The position numbers were made by a program, and so were the translations under genes. Positions 8,152 through 13,035 of a stretch of DNA of 13,035 nucleotides are shown in pieces. The stretch is taken from positions 1 to 13,035 of the forward strand of contig JAURHZ010000039.1 in assembly GCA_030833025.1 (NCBI GenBank). Reading direction: 5' to 3'. The notes below the pieces were generated by a model. It was not told where the DNA came from. It made no database searches and saw nothing but the letters and a program-made list of their open reading frames with translations. This DNA is from Armatimonadota bacterium. Its GTDB lineage: Bacteria > Armatimonadota > Armatimonadia > Armatimonadales > Armatimonadaceae. Positions within the stretch are counted from its first letter, which is position 1. Every line of letters begins with the position of its first letter.

Positions 8152-8177
8152 AGTGCGCCATGATCGTGCGGTGCACT
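8152..8177. other. 8-bp stem-loop in the divergent region
   Basis: AGTGCGCC (8152-8159) pairs with GGTGCACT (8170-8177) through eight pairs, one of them G-T, around a 10-base loop. It has no T-run. It lies about 145 bases ahead of the DUF1592-type gene and about 200 bases ahead of the carB TATAAT box, so it could be an operator or part of a leader transcript. The function is unknown. Confidence 0.3.
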
Positions 8178-8353
8178 CTGTGAATACCTCAAGCGAATAC
8201 GCATGAGGGACCAACCTAAGGTTAGCGAGAGCGACGGAAACATGCTGGCCCAGATCAGCAACGTTCGTATCAGGAATGCTTGATTAGCGTAAAGAACTAA
8301 GTGATGTAAATACCCACTTAAACCTACCGAACAATGATTTGGTACTGCATTTC

Positions 8354-8388
8354 AATACGCCTGCGTATTTAGATAATGTATAATACGC
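8354..8388. promoter_or_regulatory. Candidate operator: AATACGC palindrome plus a third half-site
   Basis: AATACGC (8354-8360), a CT spacer and GCGTATT (8363-8369) form a perfect 7+2+7 inverted repeat. A further AATACGC starts at 8382, exactly 28 bases after the first, and overlaps the TATAAT box. The palindrome lies where the -35 element would be, and no good -35 is present, so a bound regulator could either repress by occlusion or activate by recruiting polymerase. Other copies lie at 8196-8202 and inside carB at 8535-8541. The protein that binds is unknown. Confidence 0.45.
8379..8384 (+). promoter_or_regulatory. carB promoter -10 box (TATAAT)
   Basis: A perfect TATAAT lies 59 bases before the carB ATG and is directly preceded by TG. 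Sequences 16-18 bases upstream do not match TTGACA; that space is taken up by the AATACGC palindrome. Transcription would begin near 8391, giving a leader of about 50 bases that includes the short frame and GC hairpin. Confidence 0.5.
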
Positions 8389-8401
8389 GGGTCAGCCCAC
8401 G

Positions 8402-8446
8402 ATGTGTCATTGCATGGGAGGGCGGGCCACCCGCCAAACACCATGA
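8402..8446 (+). CDS. Possible 14-codon leader peptide overlapping the carB start
   Basis: The frame reads MCHCMGGRATRQTP and stops at TGA 8444-8446, which overlaps the carB ATG (8443-8445) as ATGA. A second in-frame ATG at 8414 would give 10 residues. Such four-base overlaps commonly couple translation. carB itself has no Shine-Dalgarno at normal distance: GGGAG (8416-8420) is 22 bases away, across the GC hairpin. No strong ribosome site precedes this small frame either, so coding status is uncertain. Confidence 0.3.
   Translation: MCHCMGGRATRQTP
8421..8435 (+). other. GC hairpin between a GGGAG site and the carB start
   Basis: GGCGGG, loop CCA, CCCGCC gives a perfect 6-bp stem in the carB leader. 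Folded, it would shorten the distance from GGGAG (8416-8420) to the ATG to about 7 unpaired bases; unfolded, the spacing is too long. It could therefore set or regulate carB initiation. This is inferred from sequence only. Confidence 0.45.
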
Positions 8447-10002
8447 ATAAGAAAATCATCGTTCTCGGCTCCGGCCCGATTCGCATCGGCCAAGGCATTG
8501 AATTCGACTACTGCTCCGTCCACTGTGTCTGGGCAATACGCGAAGCCGGCCACGAAGCCATCATCATTAACAACAATCCGGAAACGGTGTCCACTGACTT
8601 CGATACCAGTGACAGGCTTTATTTTGAGCCATTGACGGCTGAAGATGTCATGAATATCATCGAGCGTGAATCCCCTATCGAAGGAGTGGTTGTGCAGTTT
8701 GGCGGCCAGACGGCAATCAATCTTGCACGCTCACTCGCAGATGCCGGTGTTCGGATTCTGGGTTCATCGGCAGACTCCATCGACCTCGCTGAGGACCGCC
8801 ATCAGTTTGAGGCCCTCCTTCGAAAGCTGGATATTCCAAAGCCCGAGGGCCGTGCTGTTACGACCGCCGATGCCGCGGTTGCCGTCGCGAATGAGATCGG
8901 CTATCCGTGTCTTGTAAGGCCATCGTATGTTCTGGGCGGCCGCGCGATGGAAATCGTATACACCGAGGATGAGCTTGTCCACTATATGACATACGCGGTG
9001 GATGTCTCGCCAAAGGCTCCGATTCTCGTCGATAGGTACATTGTCGGACGGGAACTTGAGGTTGACTGCATCTCCGATGGCGTTACCTGCCTCCTTCCGG
9101 GCATTATGGAACATATCGAGCGTGCTGGAGTGCACTCTGGTGACTCGATGGCTGTCTATCCACCTCAGAATGTCTCAGACATCACAAAGCAGAAAGTCGT
9201 TGACTATGCTGTGCGTATTGCCAAAGAGATGAAAGTGGTCGGGCTGATGAATATTCAGTTCGTCTGTGATGGCGATGAGCCGTATGTCATCGAAGTCAAT
9301 CCTCGCAGCTCGCGCACGGTGCCCTATCTTTCAAAGATTACGGGCATCCCGATGGTCAAGGTCGCAACACGCTGCATCATGGGCGAAGCACTTGCGGATA
9401 TGGGTTTCCCAGAGGGTCTCTATCCGGAACAAAAGAACCCCGCGGTCAAGGCACCCGTTTTCTCGTTCCAGAAGCTTGTCGGCGTCGACAACGCCCTCGG
9501 TCCTGAAATGAAGTCGACCGGTGAGGTGCTCGGCCAAGATATCACGTACCCAGGTGCGCTCTATAAAGCAATGGTTGGTGCGGGCCTTCGTCTTCCAATA
9601 ACCGGAACAGTCCTCTTCACGGTGGCAAATGCCGATAAGGAAGAAGCACTCCCGATTGCTCGTGAGTTTGCATCGATGGGCTATGCTCTCCAGGCAACGG
9701 CTGGCACCGCAGCATACTTCGCTGCCAATGGACTAAACGTCGACACGGTTGCAAAGATTACGGAATCCGAGGACAACCTTGTCACGCGCATCCACTCGGG
9801 TCAAGTCGGTCTCGTCATCAATACCCTTTCTAAAGATAAGCGTATTGAAGAAGAGGGTCAGCTTATTCGCCGCGCTACGGTTGAGCGATCTGTTCCCTGT
9901 ATGACATCTCTAGACACAGCCGCAGCGTTGCTACTTGCTCTCAAGGCACGCGCTGAGGGTACATTTGGTGTGATGACAGTGGATGAGTACCTCATCGCAT
10001 AG
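8443..10002 (+). CDS. carB: Carbamoyl-phosphate synthase large subunit, stand-alone C-terminal half
   Basis: This 519-residue protein matches only the second half of CarB: the carbamoyl-phosphate-forming ATP-grasp unit and the regulatory MGS-like domain. It begins MNKKIIVLGSGPIRIGQG, the sequence that opens the second half in ordinary CarB. Then follow NNNPETVSTDFDTSDRLYFEP, VVQFGGQTAINLA, RPSYVLGGRAMEIVY, GIMEHIERAGVHSGDS and IEVNPRSSRTVPYLSK; the last 130 or so residues form the MGS domain (ATAGTAAYF, INTLS). Usual CarB is about 1,070 residues. No N-terminal half or oligomerisation domain precedes it: upstream is a control region, and a terminator follows. Split CarB proteins are known, for example in Methanocaldococcus and Aquifex, so this is probably a functional half whose partner is elsewhere. 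An in-frame GTG at 8404 would add 13 residues, but ATG 8443 fits the family. It supplies carbamoyl phosphate for arginine and pyrimidine synthesis. Confidence 0.93.
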   Translation: MNKKIIVLGSGPIRIGQGIEFDYCSVHCVWAIREAGHEAIIINNNPETVSTDFDTSDRLYFEPLTAEDVMNIIERESPIEGVVVQFGGQTAINLARSLADAGVRILGSSADSIDLAEDRHQFEALLRKLDIPKPEGRAVTTADAAVAVANEIGYPCLVRPSYVLGGRAMEIVYTEDELVHYMTYAVDVSPKAPILVDRYIVGRELEVDCISDGVTCLLPGIMEHIERAGVHSGDSMAVYPPQNVSDITKQKVVDYAVRIAKEMKVVGLMNIQFVCDGDEPYVIEVNPRSSRTVPYLSKITGIPMVKVATRCIMGEALADMGFPEGLYPEQKNPAVKAPVFSFQKLVGVDNALGPEMKSTGEVLGQDITYPGALYKAMVGAGLRLPITGTVLFTVANADKEEALPIAREFASMGYALQATAGTAAYFAANGLNVDTVAKITESEDNLVTRIHSGQVGLVINTLSKDKRIEEEGQLIRRATVERSVPCMTSLDTAAALLLALKARAEGTFGVMTVDEYLIA

Positions 10003-10036
10003 AAACATTTCCAAGTAGTTCACCAAGCAATAACTG

Positions 10037-10086
10037 AACAGCCGCTCTCCAAAATGGATAAGTCCTAACGGGTGAGTGGCTGTTTT
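10037..10086 (+). terminator. Intrinsic terminator of carB, copy 1 of a stem-loop family
   Basis: AACAGCCGCTC (10037-10047) pairs with GAGTGGCTGTT (10074-10084), 11 pairs with one G-T, followed by TT, then CATTTTG. The 26-base loop is long for a terminator and contains GGATAAGTCC, which can form its own small GGA/TCC stem. It lies 34 bases after the carB stop. Confidence 0.8.
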
Positions 10087-10212
10087 CATTTTGATTTCAT
10101 GCAATGTGGGTGCCCGGTTCAATGACCTGCAAGGCTGCATTTCAAAACCTAGTAAATTCTTCAGACGACACGATTAGTTTGTTGTCAGCACATGAGTATC
10201 TTGTTGCGAAAC

Positions 10213-10262
10213 ATAGCCACTTTCCCCATCGGATACGTCCTACTGTGTGAGTGGCTGTTTCT
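10213..10262 (+). terminator. Second terminator-like stem-loop, copy 2 of the family
   Basis: ATAGCCACT (10213-10221) pairs with AGTGGCTGT (10250-10258), with one G-T, and is followed by TTCTTTT. The loop holds GGATACGTCC. Over the 46 bases from AGCC to GTTT it matches copy 1 at 36 positions without gaps, so the two are probably duplicates. It may back up copy 1; no gene lies between them. Confidence 0.65.
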
Positions 10263-10377
10263 TTTACTCTTCTTACTGACAGACTTTGCCAGAACGGTGT
10301 GACGGGGCGGAATCCTGCGCGCAGCGATGACACTTGAAGACGGAATCAAGATACGTAGTTAACAGAGACTTAAACGA

Positions 10378-10424
10378 AAAAGCCACTCGCCTGAAGGAGC
10401 ATATCCGTCAGCTGAGTGGCTTTT
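10378..10424 (-). terminator. Intrinsic terminator of the transketolase gene, copy 3, probably bidirectional
   Basis: AAAAGCCACTC (10378-10388) and GAGTGGCTTTT (10414-10424) form a perfect 11-bp stem, with A-run and T-run on opposite sides so it can work on both strands. Read on the minus strand it ends transketolase 16 bases after the stop. Its loop folds further: CTGA with TCAG and GGA with TCC. In minus orientation the loop carries GGATATGCTCCT, lining up with the core of copies 1 and 2. Confidence 0.85.
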
Positions 10425-10440
10425 ATGTTAGATGAAACGC

Positions 10441-12276
10441 CTAAGCTTTGACAGCCTTAATGATTGCCGCTGCATCGATTCCGTACGCAGCCAACAGCTC
10501 GGCCGTTTTACCAGACTGTGGCATTTCACGAATCGCCAAGTGAGCAAAGCGCTTTGGTGCAACTCCATTTGCCGTAAGGGTAGCAAGAACTGCATCCGCG
10601 ATACCGCCCTCGACCCAGTGGTCTTCGGCTACGACCATTAATGGCGTTTCACGAACCGCTTTCAGAAGGACATCGGTGTCGATTGGCTTCACCGAGTACA
10701 GGTCGATAACGCGAACATGTACACCCTCAGCGGCAAGCGTATCAGCAGCCTTGAGCGCTTCGTGCAATGTGATACCCGCAGCGACAATGGTTGCATCATT
10801 GCCTTCGCGGACAGTATAAGAACCGCCAAGCTTGACCTCTGTGCCCTTCGGATACAGCACAGGTGTCGCTTCGCGTGTTGCACGCATATAGGAAATACCC
10901 TCGGTATCTGCCATCAATGGAATAAGCGCGGCGGCTGTGGTGGCATCTGATGGATACAAAACCGTCGAGCCGAACACGGAACGCATCATCGCGATGTCTT
11001 CCAATGCCATTTGGCTCGGTCCATCTTCACCGATGGAGACGCCGGCGTGTGTTCCGACAAGACGGAGCGAAGCGCGGCTAACAGCGGCCATGCGGATTTG
11101 GTCGTATGCGCGGCAGAAGAATGCTGCAAATGTTGCTGCGAAGGCAACCTTGCCTTGGACGTCCAGACCCTGTGCTACGCCGACCATAATCTGTTCAGCG
11201 ATATAGCACTGGAAGTGACGCTCTGGGAATGCCTTTCCAAAGAACTCAAGGTAGGTCGAGTTCCCGACTTCTGCATCGACTGCAAAGCAGTTCGCACGGC
11301 TTGCGCCAAGTGCTGCGAGCGCATCGCCAAATGCCTTACGAACCGCTACGCTCTGCCCAACTGCGTAGTCAGGAAGATTCAATGGTTGATCAGCAACGAC
11401 GGCTTCGCCTTGTTCATCAGGAGGAAGCTGCGGCTTCACAATCAGACCAGAAGGATTTCCAAGCTCAGCAAGCGCCTTTTCAGCATCGGATGCCGAAAGT
11501 GCCTTGCCATGCCATCCTGGCGCGCCGGAAAGGAACGAGACTCCGCCACCCTTTTCGGTCTTCGCGAGAATTGCGACCGGGCTGCCTGTATGCGCGACTG
11601 CCGCTGCAAGTGCATCGTTGATCGCTTCGACACAGTGGCCATCCACTTCGATTGCATGCCATCCAAAGGCTTCGACGCGGGCACGGTACTTGGAGATATC
11701 GTGACCAAGTGCGGTTTCACCACGCTGTCCTAGCTTATTGATGTCAAGAATTGCGATCAGGTTGTCGAGGCCCTCCTGGGAAGCAACGGCCATCGCTTCG
11801 TACACAGATCCCTCTGCCATTTCGGAGTCACCAAGAACACACCATGTTCGGTAGCTGAGCTTCTCAATTTTTCGTGCAGCGATTGCGACGCCAACGGCAA
11901 TACCAAGGCCCTGACCAAGGGAACCAGTAGCCGCATCCACGTGAGGTATTAATGGAGTTGGATGGCCCTCGTAAATGGACCCAAATTTTCGGACAGAAAG
12001 AAGGTCTTCTTCAGAAATCGCATCTGCCGCACGGTACATCGCGTAAAGCACAGGGCATGCATGTCCCTTGCTGAAGATGAGGTGGTCGTTAGATGGATGA
12101 TTAGGATTTGCGTAGTCGTAGCGCAGGTAACTGGCTTGGAGAACAGCCATGACATCCGCGATAGACATTCCCGATGTTGGGTGACCGCTGCCTGCAGCAG
12201 TGGTGCAGCGAATTGAGTCAGCGCGAAGCTGTGCGGCCAAATTTTTCCACAACAAAACGGTTTGTGATTCAGGCAT
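10441..12276 (-). CDS. tkt: Transketolase, short (animal-like) type
   Basis: This 611-residue thiamine-diphosphate enzyme transfers two-carbon ketol units in the pentose phosphate pathway (or Calvin cycle). Visible are AAGSGHPTSG (His32), SKGHACPVLYAMY, ATGSLGQGLG, the ThDP/metal motif GDSEMAEGS (149-157) ending at Asn180 in LDINKLG, AFGWHAIEVDGH, the catalytic Glu361 in CYIAEQ, the pyrimidine-domain stretch ATFAAFFCRAYDQIR and HAGVSIGEDGPSQMALEDIA, and a C-terminal domain with ATREATPVLYP and EDHWVEGG. E. coli-type enzymes have about 660 residues; this one is close to the roughly 620-residue animal form, and phrases such as AAGSGHPTS and ILDIN(K/R)LGQ match that subgroup as I remember it. 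A single chain carries both halves, so it is not a split form. The ribosome site is weak: AAAGG lies about 15 bases upstream and inside a small hairpin. It may be cotranscribed with the peroxiredoxin gene upstream. Confidence 0.95.
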   Translation of the reverse strand: MPESQTVLLWKNLAAQLRADSIRCTTAAGSGHPTSGMSIADVMAVLQASYLRYDYANPNHPSNDHLIFSKGHACPVLYAMYRAADAISEEDLLSVRKFGSIYEGHPTPLIPHVDAATGSLGQGLGIAVGVAIAARKIEKLSYRTWCVLGDSEMAEGSVYEAMAVASQEGLDNLIAILDINKLGQRGETALGHDISKYRARVEAFGWHAIEVDGHCVEAINDALAAAVAHTGSPVAILAKTEKGGGVSFLSGAPGWHGKALSASDAEKALAELGNPSGLIVKPQLPPDEQGEAVVADQPLNLPDYAVGQSVAVRKAFGDALAALGASRANCFAVDAEVGNSTYLEFFGKAFPERHFQCYIAEQIMVGVAQGLDVQGKVAFAATFAAFFCRAYDQIRMAAVSRASLRLVGTHAGVSIGEDGPSQMALEDIAMMRSVFGSTVLYPSDATTAAALIPLMADTEGISYMRATREATPVLYPKGTEVKLGGSYTVREGNDATIVAAGITLHEALKAADTLAAEGVHVRVIDLYSVKPIDTDVLLKAVRETPLMVVAEDHWVEGGIADAVLATLTANGVAPKRFAHLAIREMPQSGKTAELLAAYGIDAAAIIKAVKA

Positions 12277-12300
12277 TATGAACAGGAAAACCTTTCAGAT

Positions 12301-12337
12301 AGTCCCGGCATTCTATCGTGGTGCGAATATCGGGACT
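12301..12337 (-). other. Long intercistronic hairpin before transketolase
   Basis: AGTCCCG (12301-12307) pairs with CGGGACT (12331-12337). A G-T pair and one mismatch follow, then ATTC (12310-12313) with GAAT (12325-12328), around an 11-base loop. No T-run follows on the minus strand, so it is not a standard terminator. It lies in the 78-base gap after the peroxiredoxin gene and 24 bases before the transketolase start. It could be a processing site, attenuator or operator. Confidence 0.45.
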
Positions 12338-12354
12338 TACTGAAATCGGTTTAA

Positions 12355-12828
12355 CTATTCTGCGTCTTTGACCGCAGCGAGGACCTTTGCTGCGTGTCCA
12401 TCCACCTTAACTTTTGGAAAAACGGCCTTGATAGCTCCATCCTTGCCGATGACAAATGTCGTACGCTCAATGCCCATGTACTTTTTTCCGTAGTTCATCT
12501 TTTCAACCCAAACGCCAAATGCCTCACATGCAGCGCCATCCGGGTCTGAAAGCAATGGAAAGTTCAACGAAAACTTCCCGGAAAACTTTGCATGGCTTGC
12601 CTCAGAGTCTTTCGAGACTCCAAAGATAACAGCTCCAGCTGCAGCAAATTCAGCTTCTAGGTCGCGGAAGTCGCAAGCCTCACGCGTGCACCCAGGCGTG
12701 TCATCCTTTGGGTAGAAGTAAAGAACGATTGCCTTGTTCCCCGTGTAATCGCTTGATGAGATCGTCGTTCCATCACCGGTCTTCAATGTAAATGCTGGGG
12801 ATGTCTCCCCCACGATTGGTCTTGCCAT
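12355..12828 (-). CDS. bcp: Thioredoxin-dependent peroxiredoxin, PrxQ/Bcp type
   Basis: This 157-residue cytoplasmic peroxidase reduces hydrogen peroxide and organic hydroperoxides using thioredoxin. The peroxidatic Cys47 lies in YPKDDTPGCTREACDFRD, with Thr44 and Pro45 of the active-site loop, and the resolving Cys52 is five residues on, the pattern of atypical two-Cys PrxQ enzymes. The conserved Arg122 is in ERTTFVI. Length is standard for the family. The ATG is 7 bases after AGGAG. It precedes transketolase on the same strand, with 78 bases between them containing a large hairpin. A link to transketolase through NADPH supply for thioredoxin is plausible but inferred. Confidence 0.95.
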   Translation of the reverse strand: MARPIVGETSPAFTLKTGDGTTISSSDYTGNKAIVLYFYPKDDTPGCTREACDFRDLEAEFAAAGAVIFGVSKDSEASHAKFSGKFSLNFPLLSDPDGAACEAFGVWVEKMNYGKKYMGIERTTFVIGKDGAIKAVFPKVKVDGHAAKVLAAVKDAE

Positions 12829-12842
12829 CTTGTTCTCCTGAA

Positions 12843-12871
12843 ATGTAACAGTTACTGCTATAAAACACCAA
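12843..12871 (-). promoter_or_regulatory. Weak promoter candidate and palindrome upstream of bcp
   Basis: On the minus strand TTGGTG (12866-12871) and TTACAT (12843-12848) are 17 bases apart. The -10 match is poor (3 of 6). A perfect GTAAC-A-GTTAC palindrome (12845-12855) overlaps it, 17 bases before the bcp start, and could be an operator. ATAAAAC (12860-12866) and GTTTTAT (12891-12897) also form an outer inverted repeat. Confidence 0.25.
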
Positions 12872-12933
12872 GCACGTGGTTTTAGTTCACGTTTTATCTA
12901 TCGACGTCCCCTGTCGCACTTGGGCCCCGACTT

Positions 12934-13035
12934 CTACATAGCCATTTTCAAATGACCAATCGGTGGGATTGGCTTGCCAACATACGCGTTACCGTCGGTG
13001 TTCATTGGTCCATTCTGCATCTGAAGCGCCGGCCA
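12934..13035 (-). CDS. C-terminal 33 codons of an unidentified protein
   Basis: The minus strand is open from the right edge to TAG at 12934-12936 and reads like a real protein end: LQMQNGPMNTDGNAYVGK followed by PIPPIGHLKMAM. I do not recognise the family. Base use resembles the flanking genes. The stop is 105 bases upstream of the bcp start. No clear terminator follows, so read-through into bcp is possible. The frame could in principle be chance, as only about 100 bases are visible. Confidence 0.5.
   Translation of the reverse strand, partial: WPALQMQNGPMNTDGNAYVGKPIPPIGHLKMAM

Larger units (their letters stand above)
8008..8442. other. Divergent control region between the DUF1592-type gene and carB
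   Basis: This 435-base region serves two genes read away from each other. Nothing in it has support as a protein gene of ordinary size. The minus-strand 80-codon frame at 8019-8261 starts at TTG and has no family features. The region carries an 8-bp hairpin (8152-8177), a lone AATACGC (8196-8202), the carB promoter with an AATACGC palindrome (8354-8388), and a short leader frame with a GC hairpin next to the carB start. The DUF1592-type gene has an AAAGGG ribosome site just before its ATG; I could not find a convincing promoter for it. Confidence 0.6.

Noticed and set aside
8019..8261. Minus-strand 80-codon frame directly upstream of the DUF1592-type gene
   Set aside because: Needs a TTG start, has no ribosome site or recognisable features, and overlaps the 8152-8177 hairpin; more likely leader DNA.
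8404..10002. GTG 8404 as the carB start
   Set aside because: The 13 added residues (MSLHGRAGHPPNT) run through the GC hairpin and match nothing in CarB; ATG 8443 begins exactly at the conserved domain.
10085..10212. Small gene or tRNA between terminators 1 and 2 (GGTTCAAT motif)
   Set aside because: The motif resembles a T-loop but no flanking stems pair, and no open frame is supported.
10037..10424. CRISPR-like reading of the three stem-loops
   Set aside because: Spacing is irregular (about 176 then about 165 bases), one copy is inverted, and stems with T-runs follow gene ends; these are terminator features.
11011..11733. Plus-strand open frame of 240 codons, Cys- and Arg-rich
   Set aside because: Antisense to transketolase, with composition typical of a reversed coding strand and no recognisable domain.

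Overview
The window (about 13 kb, roughly half GC, dense protein-coding with Shine-Dalgarno sites) is bacterial chromosomal DNA. The lineage cannot be fixed from the sequence. The best clue is a secreted DUF1552 protein beside a di-heme-motif DUF1592/1588/1585 protein, a pairing known from Planctomycetota, Verrucomicrobiota and Myxococcota. A stand-alone C-terminal half of CarB and a short, animal-like transketolase are further lineage clues, but I cannot place them on a tree.

Left block (1-3390, all minus strand). A tight operon reads aldehyde dehydrogenase, then a glutamine-synthetase-family ligase, then a short-chain dehydrogenase cut by the window edge. The ligase start is coupled to the dehydrogenase stop by a TAGGAG overlap. 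This set fits breakdown of an amine or polyamine through a gamma-glutamylated intermediate, but the substrate is not readable.

Gap 3391-4263 (873 bases). No confident gene. It holds frames that read like protein but have no start or contain in-frame stops, suggesting decayed sequence, and one hairpin-rich stretch (3885-3954).

Secreted pair (4264-8007, minus). A large exported protein with two CxxCH motifs is followed 9 bases later by a Tat-signal DUF1552 protein. The pair is visibly AT-richer than its neighbours in the stretches I counted. Its function is unknown.

Divergent control region (8008-8442). It contains an 8-bp hairpin, repeated AATACGC sites including a palindrome upstream of a perfect TATAAT box, a 14-codon leader frame overlapping the carB start by ATGA, and a GC hairpin inside that leader.

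Right block. carB C-terminal half (plus) converges on transketolase (minus). Between them lie three related stem-loops with matching stems and a shared GGATA/TCCT loop core. Two follow carB and one ends the transketolase gene. Upstream of transketolase lie a long intercistronic hairpin, a PrxQ/Bcp peroxiredoxin, and the last 33 codons of an unidentified minus-strand gene at the right edge.

The most interesting items are the three-copy terminator-like family, the carB control region with its split gene, and the secreted DUF1552/DUF1592 pair.
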